NCBI RefSeq assembly: GCF_014856545.2
Contig: NZ_CP109811.1
Location: forward strand, 1,172,001-1,236,000
DNA: 64,000 nucleotides
Reading direction: 5' to 3'
From: Mesobacillus jeotgali
GTDB taxonomy: Bacteria; Bacillota; Bacilli; Bacillales; Cytobacillaceae
Made by a program: the position numbers and the translations under genes. This document shows, one piece after another, positions 8,546-18,185 of this stretch. Within the stretch, counting starts at the first letter, position 1. The number at the start of each line of letters is the position of its first letter. The notes below the pieces were generated by a model. That model was not told the origin of the DNA. It saw only the letters and a list, made by a program, of their open reading frames with translations, and ran no database searches.

Positions 8546-9340
8546 ATGGTGGCGATTGAGTTTTCAACGGACACTGTGAAATTAGACATTAATGGACGTG
8601 TTGCAGTTCTTGAGTTGAACAGGCCTGCAGCACTGAATGCTCTTGATGTGGAAATGATCAAGGGAGTCACTATGAATCTGAAGGAAATCTGCAAGTCTGA
8701 TGAGATTGATATTGTTGTGATTAAAGGAGCCGGCCGTGCCTTTTCAGCAGGCGGTGATATCAAAACGATGCTTTCCAATACAAATGAAAGCGATTTCTAC
8801 CATGTAATGGATGACATTCACGATATGATCGTGACTCTGTACAGCATGCCGAAAGTAACAATCAGCGCAGTAACAGGTGCAGCGGCAGGCCTCGGCTTCA
8901 GCCTTGCACTCGCTACAGATTACATAATCGCTGAGCCGTCAAGCAAGATAGCAATGAACTTTATTGGCATAGGCTTGATACCGGATGGTGGAGGCCACTT
9001 CTTCATGGAGGAACGGCTTGGGGAAACGAAGGCGAAGCAGCTGATCTGGGAAGGAAAGACTCTTTCTGCCAGTGAAGCGCTGACTCTGGGACTTGTTGAC
9101 GAGGTGCCAACAGGAGATTTTACAGAAGCGGTGGAAGCTAAAATACAAGTATGGCTGAACAAACCGGTTCAGGCGATGATTAAAACAAAGAAAATCCTAG
9201 CAGAGAAAAACAGGCCATCTCTATTGAAAATCCTTGAACTGGAAAAATACGGCCAATTCAAAATGCGCCAAACAGAGGACCACCAGGAGGGCATCAATGC
9301 TTTCCTTGAAAAAAGGAAACCGCAGTTCAAAGGGAAATAA
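8546..9340 (+). CDS. yhaR: Enoyl-CoA hydratase/isomerase-family protein YhaR
   Basis: A 264-residue crotonase-fold protein. LELNRPAALNALD marks the N terminus, GAGRAFSAGGDIK forms the first oxyanion-hole segment, and GAAAGLGFSLALATDYIIA the second. The expected catalytic glutamates of classic hydratases are not obvious in the GIGLIPDGGGHFFM segment, which has Asp instead, so the exact reaction (hydratase, isomerase or thioester hydrolase) is open. The start at 8546 follows GGAGGGGATGA. It shares a convergent terminator with the small gene on the other strand. Position between hemZ and yhaQ matches B. subtilis yhaR. Confidence 0.85.
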   Translation: MVAIEFSTDTVKLDINGRVAVLELNRPAALNALDVEMIKGVTMNLKEICKSDEIDIVVIKGAGRAFSAGGDIKTMLSNTNESDFYHVMDDIHDMIVTLYSMPKVTISAVTGAAAGLGFSLALATDYIIAEPSSKIAMNFIGIGLIPDGGGHFFMEERLGETKAKQLIWEGKTLSASEALTLGLVDEVPTGDFTEAVEAKIQVWLNKPVQAMIKTKKILAEKNRPSLLKILELEKYGQFKMRQTEDHQEGINAFLEKRKPQFKGK

Positions 9341-9344
9341 ACAA

Positions 9345-9376
9345 AAAAGCAAAGAGGATTGACCTCTTTGCTTTTT
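9345..9376. terminator. Bidirectional terminator between yhaR and the YhzD-like gene
   Basis: AAAAAGCAAAGAGG (9344-9357) pairs with CCTCTTTGCTTTTT (9363-9376), loop of five bases; A and T runs on the two sides serve both directions. Confidence 0.88.
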
Positions 9377-9377
9377 C

Positions 9378-9563
9378 TTATGGATGAAAAAGAATTAATT
9401 TTCCTCTAGGAGATGTACAGCGGTGCGTCTTATCAGTGAGATTTTTTTCTTCAAGCATTCTTGATCCGATTTCCTTTGCTTCTTCATCATTGCCGGCCTG
9501 GAATGATTCGTCGATCAATTTTTCCCCGTTTGGTTCAAAGGCTGTCAGTTTGTAAGTATCCAT
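9378..9563 (-). CDS. YhzD-like small conserved protein
   Basis: A 61-residue protein (MDTYKLTAFEPNGEKLIDES) with an acidic helix EAKEIGSRMLEEKN and a C terminus THRCTSPRGKLILFHP. This pattern resembles the small YhzD-like family of Bacillaceae; function is unknown. I chose ATG 9563 because the GGGG ribosome site is 8 bases away; a GTG at 9566 directly before it is also possible. It is convergent with yhaR and divergent from yhaQ. Confidence 0.7.
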   Translation of the reverse strand: MDTYKLTAFEPNGEKLIDESFQAGNDEEAKEIGSRMLEEKNLTDKTHRCTSPRGKLILFHP

Positions 9564-9711
9564 CACAACTTCCCCTTTTTTATAAAATTCCGACTCTTAC
9601 TATTATTTTTGCATAACTTTTTTAAATATGCAAAACAAAAAATATTTTTAAATATGAAACTATTTCCCTATAAAATTCGTAGTAATTTATTGGAAAAGGA
9701 GGAAGATGATT

Positions 9712-10611
9712 ATGGTATTACAGCTTGAACAAGTCACAAAGAGATTTGGCAATTTTACAGCAGTGAATCAGCTGTCACTTAATATTCCAGAAAAAGAAAT
9801 GTTCGGATTCCTTGGTGCAAATGGCGCCGGGAAGACAACGACCTTCCGGATGATCCTGGGTCTCCTTGATGTCTCCGAGGGAAAGGTCATGTGGGATGGC
9901 AAACCGATCAATTATGATTCGAGCAGTATCATCGGCTACCTGCCGGAGGAAAGGGGACTTTATCCAAAACTTAAGGTCCGCGACCAGATAGTCTATCTTG
10001 CCAGGTTAAGAGGAATGCAAAAACAAGCTGCCCTAAAGGAGCTTGATTACTGGCTTAATCGCTTTAAGGTACCAGAATATGCGGATAAAAAGGTGGAAGA
10101 GCTGTCAAAGGGGAACCAGCAGAAAATCCAGTTCATTGCCGCTGTCATCCATAAGCCAAAGCTTTTAATCCTTGATGAGCCTTTTAGCGGACTGGATCCG
10201 GTGAATGTGGAACAGTTAAAAGAAGCAGTCGTCGAACTGAAAAATGCGGGCATGACGATTGTTTTTGCGAGCCACCGTATGGAGCACGTTGAAGAAATGT
10301 GTGAGCATATCTGTATCATGCACAAGGGAAGCCCTGTCGTCCATGGTTCCCTTAAGGAAATCAAAAGATCATTTGGGAAAAAGAATCTGGTTATCCATGC
10401 CGATTTCGATACTTCTTTTCTTAAAGAGTATCCTGGAGTGTCAAAGGCAAAAATGACAGCAGAAGGAATCCATCTGCAAATCTCGGGTGAGCAAGTTGCC
10501 GAAGACATCCTGAAAGATATCGTTGGGAAAGGGTTCATCCGGAAATTTGTTCTTGAAGAGCCAAGCCTCAATGATATTTTCATAGAAAAGGTGGGTAATT
10601 CATATGAATAA
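9712..10611 (+). CDS. yhaQ: ABC transporter ATP-binding protein YhaQ
   Basis: A 299-residue ATPase with Walker A GANGAGKTT (residues about 36-44), signature ELSKGNQQK and Walker B LLILDEPFSGLD. The C-terminal extension after the ATPase domain is typical of NatA/YhaQ-type exporters. It pairs with the membrane protein YhaP, whose start overlaps its stop codon by 8 bases. In B. subtilis YhaQP is a putative sodium (NatAB-like) efflux pump, and the substrate is inferred from family only. I chose ATG 9712, nine bases after AAAGGAGG; an ATG at 9706 is too close. Confidence 0.88.
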   Translation: MVLQLEQVTKRFGNFTAVNQLSLNIPEKEMFGFLGANGAGKTTTFRMILGLLDVSEGKVMWDGKPINYDSSSIIGYLPEERGLYPKLKVRDQIVYLARLRGMQKQAALKELDYWLNRFKVPEYADKKVEELSKGNQQKIQFIAAVIHKPKLLILDEPFSGLDPVNVEQLKEAVVELKNAGMTIVFASHRMEHVEEMCEHICIMHKGSPVVHGSLKEIKRSFGKKNLVIHADFDTSFLKEYPGVSKAKMTAEGIHLQISGEQVAEDILKDIVGKGFIRKFVLEEPSLNDIFIEKVGNSYE

Positions 10612-11857
10612 TTTTTTCATTATCCTGATCCATACATACATGAGTAAGTTAAAAACAAAATCCTTTTTAGTTACCACCATCCTGACAGTAGGGATTATGC
10701 TCGCGCTGACGAATATGACTAACATCATCGATTTTTTCAATAAAGGTGAAGAGGCTGATAAAATTATAGTCATCGACGAAACCGGACAGCTTTTTGAGCC
10801 ACTGAATGAGCAAATGAAGATGGTTAACGAGGAGCTTGTCCTGGAAAAGCATGATGGGGATGAAGAAAGTGCCAGGAAAGCAGTTGAGGCAGGGGAATAT
10901 AAAGGCCTCCTTCAATTGAGTTTGAATAATGAAGGGCTTCCGGCAGCTTCCTACAAGGCGATGAGCATTGCTGATTCTGCTGTTCCCGGAGACCTGCAGG
11001 CTGCATTACAGCAGATAAAAACCGCAATGGCTTCGACACAGATAAATATCGCTCCAGATCAATTGGAAAAACTGTACGCGCCAGTTGAGTTTGTAAAAAC
11101 AGCCCTCGAAAAAGATGCCAAAACAGAAGAGGAACTGAATCAAGCTAGAGGACTAGTCTATGTCCTGCTTTTCATCATTTATTTTGCGGTCCTAATGTAC
11201 GCCAATATGATTGCCATGGAAGTCGCGACTGAAAAATCATCAAGAGTAATGGAGATCATGATCTCAAGCGTATCGCCTATCAAGCAAATGTTCGCGAAGA
11301 TTCTTGGCATCGGGTTGTTAAGCTTGACGCAGCTAGCGGTACTTTTGCTGGTGGGGTACTTCTCCATCAAACAGAACCTCGAAACCATGGAAGGTGGGTT
11401 CTTCGAGTTCTTCGGTTTTGGGAATATTCCAGCCAGCACGATCGTTTATGCGGTAATCTTTTTCATACTAGGATACTTCCTGTATGCGACGATGGCTGCA
11501 TTCCTTGGATCTCTTGTCAGCCGCATTGAAGATGTCCAGCAAATGATTACACCGATGACAATGCTTGTTATCGCTGGCTTCATGATGGCGATGTTCGGGC
11601 TTAGTCAGCCAGAAGCGCCATTTGTAAAATATACATCCTTCATTCCGTTTTTCTCGCCGATGTTGATGTTTCTGCGTGTGGGCATGCTGAACATCCCTTT
11701 CTGGGAGATTGCCTTATCGATCGGTATCCTTGTTGCCACCATCGTTTTTCTGGCTGTCTTCGGTGCCAGAGTCTACCGTGGCGGAGTCCTGATGTATGGA
11801 AAATCAAACTCATTCAAGGACATCAAAAAAGCTCTTCAGCTTACGAAAAATGAATAA
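10604..11857 (+). CDS. yhaP: ABC transporter permease YhaP (NatB-like)
   Basis: A 417-residue membrane protein: one N-terminal membrane segment (residues about 15-40), a long extracytoplasmic domain rich in charged residues to about 180, then five hydrophobic segments (LVYVLLFIIYFAVLMYANMI and following) with the conserved MEVATEKSSRVMEIMISSVSP loop of the NatB/YhaP family. ATG 10604 overlaps the yhaQ stop by 8 bases, so the two are translationally coupled and form one exporter in the cytoplasmic membrane. A strong terminator follows. Confidence 0.88.
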   Translation: MNNFFIILIHTYMSKLKTKSFLVTTILTVGIMLALTNMTNIIDFFNKGEEADKIIVIDETGQLFEPLNEQMKMVNEELVLEKHDGDEESARKAVEAGEYKGLLQLSLNNEGLPAASYKAMSIADSAVPGDLQAALQQIKTAMASTQINIAPDQLEKLYAPVEFVKTALEKDAKTEEELNQARGLVYVLLFIIYFAVLMYANMIAMEVATEKSSRVMEIMISSVSPIKQMFAKILGIGLLSLTQLAVLLLVGYFSIKQNLETMEGGFFEFFGFGNIPASTIVYAVIFFILGYFLYATMAAFLGSLVSRIEDVQQMITPMTMLVIAGFMMAMFGLSQPEAPFVKYTSFIPFFSPMLMFLRVGMLNIPFWEIALSIGILVATIVFLAVFGARVYRGGVLMYGKSNSFKDIKKALQLTKNE

Positions 11858-11862
11858 AGGTC

Positions 11863-11894
11863 AAAAGCCGCGATCATCGGATTGCGGCTTTTTT
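11863..11894 (+). terminator. Terminator of yhaQP
   Basis: AAAAGCCGC pairs with GCGGCTTTT across a 12-base loop and ends in TTTTTT. Confidence 0.85.
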
Positions 11895-12052
11895 ACAGGG
11901 AATTCAACCGGCTATGCGGAATATTTATTATAGATGAAACAGTAAGTACGTGGCCGGGACTTTAAAGACGGTCACAAAAACGCTGAGCATGTGCCCTTAT
12001 AGGAGAGGGAAGCCGGTCATAAGATTACTAGATGTATAGAAGGAGAGTGTTC

Positions 12053-12751
12053 ATGTTGCGTCAGATCATTGCGATGGGAGGCGGGGGTTTTTCGATGGAG
12101 CCGGAGAACCCGCTGTTGGATTTGTACATTCTGGGACAGTCGGAAATTCAAACTCCGAAAGTTTGCTTTGTGCCAACTGCCTCCGGGGATGCTGAGAATT
12201 ATATATCAAGATTCTATAAAGCTTTTGAAGGCCATGACTGCATACCATCACATCTATCATTGTTCCGTCCTCCAACAAGGGACTTAGAAGACTATGTCAT
12301 GGATAAGCAGATCATTTATGTGGGAGGAGGCAATACAAAGAACCTGCTGGCTCTGTGGAAGGAATGGGGACTCGATGTAATCCTGCGGAAAGCCTGGCAG
12401 CAGGGCAGAATAATGGCTGGAGTTAGCGCGGGATCGATCTGCTGGTTCGAGGAAGGTGTAACAGATTCTTTTGGCAGCGGACTTGAACCGCTAAGTACCC
12501 TCGGTTTTTTAAAAGGAAGTAACTGCCCCCATTATGATGGGGAAGAGGAGCGTCGGCCCGCGTATCAGAAATTTGTAGGTTCGCGCAGAATTAAAGGCGG
12601 GTATGCAGCAGATGACGGAGCGGCATTGCACTATATTGATGAGGAACTAATTAAAGCGGTAAGCTCCAGACCGGAAGCGAAGGCTTACCGTGTTTGGGAG
12701 ACAGAAGGAAAGGTGCAGGAAAAGGAAATGGAAACCATATATCTTGGATAA
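12053..12751 (+). CDS. Peptidase E-like protein (S51 family)
   Basis: A 232-residue S51-family protein similar to B. subtilis YgaJ. The glycine-rich start IIAMGGGGFSME, IIYVGGGNTKNLL and the nucleophile region AGVSAGSICWF (Ser in GVSAGS) are diagnostic. Family enzymes cleave Asp-X dipeptides or related substrates in the cytosol. I chose ATG 12053 after GAAGGAGAG; an upstream ATG at 12032 lacks a ribosome site. Its position between yhaP and yhaO differs from B. subtilis, so it was moved or inserted here. It has its own terminator. Confidence 0.88.
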   Translation: MLRQIIAMGGGGFSMEPENPLLDLYILGQSEIQTPKVCFVPTASGDAENYISRFYKAFEGHDCIPSHLSLFRPPTRDLEDYVMDKQIIYVGGGNTKNLLALWKEWGLDVILRKAWQQGRIMAGVSAGSICWFEEGVTDSFGSGLEPLSTLGFLKGSNCPHYDGEEERRPAYQKFVGSRRIKGGYAADDGAALHYIDEELIKAVSSRPEAKAYRVWETEGKVQEKEMETIYLG

Positions 12752-12755
12752 ATTG

Positions 12756-12789
12756 AAACTGCAGTTCTTACGGGGACTGCAGTTTTTTT
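12756..12789 (+). terminator. Terminator of the peptidase E gene
   Basis: AAACTGCAGT (12756-12765) pairs with ACTGCAGTTT (12776-12785), followed by T residues. Confidence 0.88.
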
Positions 12790-12803
12790 GCAATCTAGTT
12801 GGT

Positions 12804-12817
12804 AGAACGTGCATTCG
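12804..12817. promoter_or_regulatory. Candidate LexA (SOS) box upstream of yhaO
   Basis: AGAACGTGCATTCG agrees with the Bacillus LexA consensus CGAAC-N4-GTTCG at all but two positions and lies 55 bases before the yhaO start. I recall that the B. subtilis yhaO operon has been listed among DNA-damage-induced genes, which fits. Confidence 0.5.
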
Positions 12818-12871
12818 CATTTTTGGAGTGTTAAAATAAAGGAAAACAGGAAACGGGAAAGGAATTATCCA

Positions 12872-14095
12872 ATGAAACAGGTGAAGTTTTTACATACTGC
12901 CGACCTTCATCTTGATAGTCCGATGGTTGGCCTGCGGCATCTGCCAAAAGCTATTTTTCACCGGCTCCAGAAGAGCACATTTACGGCCCTGAAAAATATC
13001 ATAGATGCTGCGATTAAATATCAAGTGGATTTTGTCGTCATTGCGGGAGATCTATTTGATGGGGAGGACCGAAGCATACGTGCCCAGGCTGTTCTCCGTA
13101 ATGAAATGGAGAAACTGGCTGATAAAGGGATAAAGGTATATGCAATCCATGGGAATCATGATCATCTTGGCGTGAAATCTCTGACTTTAGACTTTCCGGA
13201 GAATGTTCACTTTTTCTCGGAACAGGTAGAAAAGGTTGATTATAAAAAGGATGATGGCACCCTTGTCCATCTTTACGGCTTTAGCTATCCAGAGCGGCAT
13301 GTGATGGAGCGGTGGATTGAGAAATATCAGAAGATTGAAGGTGCGGATTTTCACGTTGGTTTGCTTCATGGCCATTTTGAGGGTGTGAGTGATCATGGAA
13401 AATATGCGCCATTTAGGTTATCTGATCTTATTGAAAAAGATTATGATTACTGGGCACTGGGCCATATTCATAAAAAAGCGTTTTTATCACAGCAGCCTTA
13501 TATTGTCTATCCTGGAAACCCCCAGGGACGGAACAGAAAAGAGCTGGGAGAAAAAGGTGCGTATATCGTTAGTTTGTCAGAAGCAGGCTCAGAAGTTTCC
13601 TTTTTTGACACTGCTGATGTGATTTGGGATGAGGCCGTTATTGATGCCCGAGATTTGTTTAGTTTCAATTCACTTTATGAAAATTGCCTGGATGCCATCG
13701 ATAGTAAAAGAAGAGAAGGAAAAGGGGTCTTGCTGGACATCAAGATTGAAGGCCTGAATTCCGGCCTATCAGATGTGATTGAAAAAATAGAGAATGGCGA
13801 ACTTCTGGAACTTCTGCAGGAAGCTGAAAAAGAAGAGGATTCTTTTGTCTGGGTACACAGGCTAAAGTTCACCGAAGATATTGCTGTCGACCGCGCCGGA
13901 TTGATTAAGCAAAGTGATTTCTATGAGGAGTTATTCAGCACGATTGAGCAATATGATGACTTGGGGAATTCACTGTCACCATTATTCCAGCACAGCCAGG
14001 CAAGAAGGCATTTAGGTATGCTGTCGGAGCGAGAAAAAGAAGAACTGGTTGAGGATGCCGAGAGGATTCTTCTCCAGATGCTGCTGAAAAATTAA
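12872..14095 (+). CDS. yhaO: DNA repair exonuclease YhaO (SbcD/Mre11-like)
   Basis: A 407-residue metallophosphoesterase. The motifs LHTADLHLDSPM, VVIAGDLFDGEDRS, AIHGNHDHLG, LLHGHFEG and ALGHIHKK supply the metal ligands of the Mre11/SbcD nuclease fold in the first 240 residues; the helical C terminus presumably contacts YhaN. I chose ATG 12872 over an upstream ATG at 12809 because AAAGGAA precedes it and the protein then matches the B. subtilis length. The gene lies 14 bases before yhaN. The pair resembles SbcCD and is inferred to process damaged DNA ends; a LexA-like box lies upstream. Confidence 0.9.
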   Translation: MKQVKFLHTADLHLDSPMVGLRHLPKAIFHRLQKSTFTALKNIIDAAIKYQVDFVVIAGDLFDGEDRSIRAQAVLRNEMEKLADKGIKVYAIHGNHDHLGVKSLTLDFPENVHFFSEQVEKVDYKKDDGTLVHLYGFSYPERHVMERWIEKYQKIEGADFHVGLLHGHFEGVSDHGKYAPFRLSDLIEKDYDYWALGHIHKKAFLSQQPYIVYPGNPQGRNRKELGEKGAYIVSLSEAGSEVSFFDTADVIWDEAVIDARDLFSFNSLYENCLDAIDSKRREGKGVLLDIKIEGLNSGLSDVIEKIENGELLELLQEAEKEEDSFVWVHRLKFTEDIAVDRAGLIKQSDFYEELFSTIEQYDDLGNSLSPLFQHSQARRHLGMLSEREKEELVEDAERILLQMLLKN

Positions 14096-14109
14096 AGAAA
14101 GGAGGCCGA

Positions 14110-17109
14110 ATGATGAGAATCATTGAATTGCATATATACGGTTATGGAAAACTCGAGGATTATGTGATTAAATCATTAGATCAAATGCAGATTTTCTATG
14201 GTGAGAATGAAGCTGGAAAGTCGACCATCATGTCATTCATCCACAGCATCCTGTTTGGCTTTCCGGGCAAGCAAAGTGCCGAAAACCGCTATGAGCCAAA
14301 AAACAACCCAAAGTATGGCGGCAAGATCAAAGCCTTTTTTCCTGACCGGGGAGTGGCGGTCATTGAGAGAGTGAAAGGCAAGGCCACCGGTGATGTGACG
14401 GTGTCGCTTGAAGACGGGACGATTGGCGGCGAAGAATTACTTAAAGACCTCTTGAAACGAATGGAAAAGAGCATTTTTCAGGCCATTTTTTCATTCAACG
14501 TCCATGGACTTCAAAATATCCATGCAATGAAGGGCGAAGAGCTTGGCAGATATTTATTTTCTGCAGGGACACTTGGTACAGACAAGCTCTTCAACACTGA
14601 GGGTTTACTTCAAAAAGAAATGGAACTGCGTTTTAAGCCCAGCGGGAAAAAGCCATTGCTGAATGAAAAATTGAAAGAATTGAAGGACATCCAAACTTCA
14701 TTGAAGAATGCTGAGCAGCAGAATGAAACATATTCAGAGCTGGTGAGCATGAAGAATGAATTGACGGATAAAATTGCCCGGCTTAAGAACGAGATTTACA
14801 TGCTTGAGCAAACCGGTATTAAACTTCGTGAATATAAGCGCAATGAAAAGCTTGTCATAGAAGCCGCAGCATTGGACGGGAAAATTAAAGTGCATGATCC
14901 CTCTTTTTTTCCAGAAGATGGTCTTAACCGGCTTGAGAAGGTGGACGAGCAACTTAAATCAAATCAGGCTAGAATGTTAAGGTTGAAAGAGAAAAGAGAT
15001 CAATTACTGAAGGATCTGGAAAGCCACAGGCCAAACTCCGATTTACTTGGTATGGAAACAGAAATACAAGCAGCAATCGAAAATCTGCCTTTATATGATC
15101 AACTGAAGCAGGAAAAAAGACTGCTTGAATCCAAACTGGAGGAAATGACGGAAGAAATAGATCAGCTGAATGACAAGTTACATACAGATTTCAATGAGGG
15201 AAATATCCATGAAATCAATACAAGTATCTTCATAAAGGAACAAGCCGAAAACATTGATGAGACAGAGCAAAGGTTAAGGAATAAAAAGCTTGAGCTGGAA
15301 TCTGCTTTTGAAGAAGAGAAAAAGGCACTGGCAGAACTTGAAGCAAGGTCAGAATCCGCCAAGGAAGAACTCCTTGATGAAGCTGAACGAACAAAGCTGG
15401 TGAAAGACCTGGACCTGCTTGGGAATAAGGAGCGGATTCATTCCGAATTGAACTACGTCATGGATCAGATTGAATCGGCCAAAATCAAGGAAGAGACTGA
15501 AAAGGAAAGACAAAGGCAGCAGCAGAAGAAAGACTTTAATCAATTGCTTCTTCTCGGCAGCATTCTTCTGATTGTTTTTCTTTGGGGAATAACAAATGGG
15601 ACCTGGTTTTTAGCCGGAATTGGGATTGCAGGCCTGCTGCTTTTGTTGGCTGCGCGATTTAAGTCGGCTGACAAAAAGCCAATGGAGGACAAGGTCCTAT
15701 CCAGGTTGCTGGATCGGGAAAAAGCCCTAAAGGAAAACCTGAACAGCCAGCCTGAAGGCAATGCATCTTTTACCAAGAGTTTATTGGCCAAGGATGAAGA
15801 GGCGAGACAGCGCCATCGAGAACTGCACATCAAAATTGAACAGCAGCATGATCGCTTTGAAAAAATAGTTCAGCAATTTGAAGCATGGGAAGCAGATGAA
15901 GCCCAAATAAAACAGAGAAGAGCGGATTTACTGAAACAATTTGGATTGACGGAAACTTCCGCACCTATTAAAGTTTTGGATGCCTATCATTTAATAGAAA
16001 GACAGAAGCAGTATTTCCGTGAAAGAAAGAGAATAAAAGAAAGTTTAAAGACTGTGGCTGAATCTTTGATCGAAATGGAAAGCAGCCTGAAACTGCTTGC
16101 ACAACGATTCCTTCAAAATAGCAATCTTGCTCCGGTCGAGGCGGCTGGACTGCTGAAGCGGACACTGCGCGAAGCAATCGACCAGAAGTCGAGGTACCGT
16201 GAACTGAACGTGAAACTGGAGGAAATGGAAGAAGAGCTTTCAACACTGCAGAAGGAAGAGCATGTATTCAGTCAAGAAAGGGAAGGATTGCTTACACAGG
16301 CCGGGACTGAAGATGAGGATGGATTCAGGCAGAAAGCTAAAAATGCTTCATTGGTAAAAGGCTGGAAGACAAGACTGGAGGATATCAATCATCAGTTGAT
16401 TGCATCGGGAATCAGCGATGAGGACCGTGGAAAGATTCTAACAGGAATTCCGCTTGAGGAACAGATTGAGGAAAACAATTCGGATCTGGGAGAGAGAAAG
16501 CGGGAGTTATCCGCAAAGTTTGACTCGATCGCCGATGTTAAACATAAAATGAAGGTGCTTGAAGAAGGCGGCATATACAGTGAATTGCTCCATAAATATA
16601 AGCAACTTCAGCATGAGTTCACGGAGGATGCAAAGGAATGGGCAAAATATGCGGTTGCCAGGGATTTGCTTTCGAAGACAATTGACCGCTATAAGGATGA
16701 GCGGTTGCCGAGAATGCTGGCCAGGGCTGAAAGCTTCCTGTCAATATTGACTGATGGAAGCTATATGAAGATCATTCCTCAGGTTTCCGGCAGCGGCTTC
16801 CTGATTGAAAGAAATGACCATCTGTTTTTTGAGGCGAATGAACTGAGCCAGGCAACTGCAGAACAGGTCTATGTATCCATCAGGCTTGCGCTTGCTGCCG
16901 ACCATTATGACCGTTATCCATTTCCGATTATCATCGATGACAGCTTTGTGAATTTTGATCATAACCGGACTGCCCGGACGATTAAGCTGCTCAGGGAAAT
17001 GAGCAATAACAATCAGATTCTCATCTTTACATGTCATCGCCATTTGCTGGACTATTTTTCGGAAAAGGAAATCGTCAATCTGCAAGAAAAAAGTACAAAT
17101 ATAGTTTAA
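14110..17109 (+). CDS. yhaN: YhaN, SbcC/Rad50-like coiled-coil ATPase with internal membrane segments
   Basis: A 999-residue SMC-like ATPase. Walker A is YGENEAGKST (residues 30-39) and the C-terminal Walker B region is PFPIIIDDSFVNFD (about 935-948), with two long coiled-coil arms between. Around residues 478-515 two strongly hydrophobic segments (LLLLGSILLIVFLW and WFLAGIGIAGLLLLLAA) interrupt the coiled coil where SbcC has its hinge or zinc hook, so the protein is probably membrane anchored there. It follows yhaO by 14 bases, and the partner nuclease is YhaO. The start may be the first or second of two adjacent ATG codons after GGAGG. Confidence 0.9.
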   Translation: MMRIIELHIYGYGKLEDYVIKSLDQMQIFYGENEAGKSTIMSFIHSILFGFPGKQSAENRYEPKNNPKYGGKIKAFFPDRGVAVIERVKGKATGDVTVSLEDGTIGGEELLKDLLKRMEKSIFQAIFSFNVHGLQNIHAMKGEELGRYLFSAGTLGTDKLFNTEGLLQKEMELRFKPSGKKPLLNEKLKELKDIQTSLKNAEQQNETYSELVSMKNELTDKIARLKNEIYMLEQTGIKLREYKRNEKLVIEAAALDGKIKVHDPSFFPEDGLNRLEKVDEQLKSNQARMLRLKEKRDQLLKDLESHRPNSDLLGMETEIQAAIENLPLYDQLKQEKRLLESKLEEMTEEIDQLNDKLHTDFNEGNIHEINTSIFIKEQAENIDETEQRLRNKKLELESAFEEEKKALAELEARSESAKEELLDEAERTKLVKDLDLLGNKERIHSELNYVMDQIESAKIKEETEKERQRQQQKKDFNQLLLLGSILLIVFLWGITNGTWFLAGIGIAGLLLLLAARFKSADKKPMEDKVLSRLLDREKALKENLNSQPEGNASFTKSLLAKDEEARQRHRELHIKIEQQHDRFEKIVQQFEAWEADEAQIKQRRADLLKQFGLTETSAPIKVLDAYHLIERQKQYFRERKRIKESLKTVAESLIEMESSLKLLAQRFLQNSNLAPVEAAGLLKRTLREAIDQKSRYRELNVKLEEMEEELSTLQKEEHVFSQEREGLLTQAGTEDEDGFRQKAKNASLVKGWKTRLEDINHQLIASGISDEDRGKILTGIPLEEQIEENNSDLGERKRELSAKFDSIADVKHKMKVLEEGGIYSELLHKYKQLQHEFTEDAKEWAKYAVARDLLSKTIDRYKDERLPRMLARAESFLSILTDGSYMKIIPQVSGSGFLIERNDHLFFEANELSQATAEQVYVSIRLALAADHYDRYPFPIIIDDSFVNFDHNRTARTIKLLREMSNNNQILIFTCHRHLLDYFSEKEIVNLQEKSTNIV

Positions 17110-17185
17110 AAATGCCATGGTTTGAGAATCAGAGACAATAGACTCTGTATGTTATACTGTTGCAGAGAGGAGAGGGCTGTTAACT

Positions 17186-18130
17186 ATGAATAAAGGAATT
17201 TTAAATCACGAAACAGGGGACCAGGTAGAATTGTTTTTATTGATCAAGCATTCGTCAAAAGGGATTGCCAGCAACGGAAAGCCATTTTTGACGCTCATCC
17301 TCCAGGATCAGAGCGGGGAGATCGAAGCAAAGCTATGGGATGTTTCCGATGAAGATGAAAGTACTTATAGTGCTGAAAGCATTGTAAAAATACAGGGAGA
17401 TATCCAGAATTACCGAGGGAGAAACCAGTTGAAGATCAGGCAAATCCGCCCTGCTTCACCAGCTGACTCTGTAAAACTATCTGATTTTCTTGAGACAGCC
17501 CCTGTCAGCCAGGATGAAATGAGCAGCAAGCTTACCCAATATATATTCGAAATGAAGAACCCAAATATCCAGAGGGTGACAAGACATCTATTGAAAAAGC
17601 ATATGAGTTCTTTCATGGAATATCCTGCAGCGACAAAGAACCATCACGAATTTGTCTCAGGCCTTGCGTACCATGTTACCTCGATGCTTGACCTTGCGAA
17701 GTCGATCGCAACACTATATCCAAGTCTTGATAAGGATCTTTTGTATGCCGGAGTCATCCTGCATGATTTAGGGAAGGTCATTGAACTGTCCGGCCCGATT
17801 TCTACTACTTATACAGTGGAAGGGAATTTGCTCGGTCACATATCGATCATGGTCAATGAGATTGGTAAGGCAGCCGATGAGCTGGGCATTAGTGGTGAGG
17901 AGATAGTCATACTTCAGCATATGGTATTGTCACATCACGGCAAAGCTGAATGGGGCAGCCCGAAACCTCCAATGATCAAAGAGGCAGAAATTCTCCATTA
18001 TATCGATAATCTCGATGCAAAAATGAATATGCTGGACCGTGCGCTTGCAAGGGTGAAGCCAGGTGAGTTCTCTGAAAGAGTATTCGCGCTGGATAACCGC
18101 TCCTTTTACAAGCCTGTATTCCATAAATAG
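17186..18130 (+). CDS. yhaM: 3'-5' exoribonuclease YhaM
   Basis: A 314-residue protein, the same length as B. subtilis YhaM. It has an N-terminal OB-fold nucleic-acid domain (residues about 10-90, with [20 protein letters not shown]) and a C-terminal HD domain with [19 protein letters not shown] and LSHHG metal-ligand motifs. YhaM trims RNA (and DNA) 3' ends in the cytosol. It starts 76 bases after yhaN, following GAGGAGAGG, and ends with a terminator, so it closes the yhaONM cluster but may also have its own promoter. Confidence 0.92.
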   Translation: MNKGILNHETGDQVELFLLIKHSSKGIASNGKPFLTLILQDQSGEIEAKLWDVSDEDESTYSAESIVKIQGDIQNYRGRNQLKIRQIRPASPADSVKLSDFLETAPVSQDEMSSKLTQYIFEMKNPNIQRVTRHLLKKHMSSFMEYPAATKNHHEFVSGLAYHVTSMLDLAKSIATLYPSLDKDLLYAGVILHDLGKVIELSGPISTTYTVEGNLLGHISIMVNEIGKAADELGISGEEIVILQHMVLSHHGKAEWGSPKPPMIKEAEILHYIDNLDAKMNMLDRALARVKPGEFSERVFALDNRSFYKPVFHK

Positions 18131-18135
18131 TAAGC

Positions 18136-18172
18136 AAAAGGCCCTTCTCCATTTTATATGGAGGGGCCTTTA
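18136..18172 (+). terminator. Terminator of yhaM
   Basis: AAAGGCCC...CTCCAT pairs with ATGGAGGGGCCTTT with a small bulge; the T run is short. Confidence 0.7.
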
Positions 18173-18185
18173 TGTTTTGTCTTCT

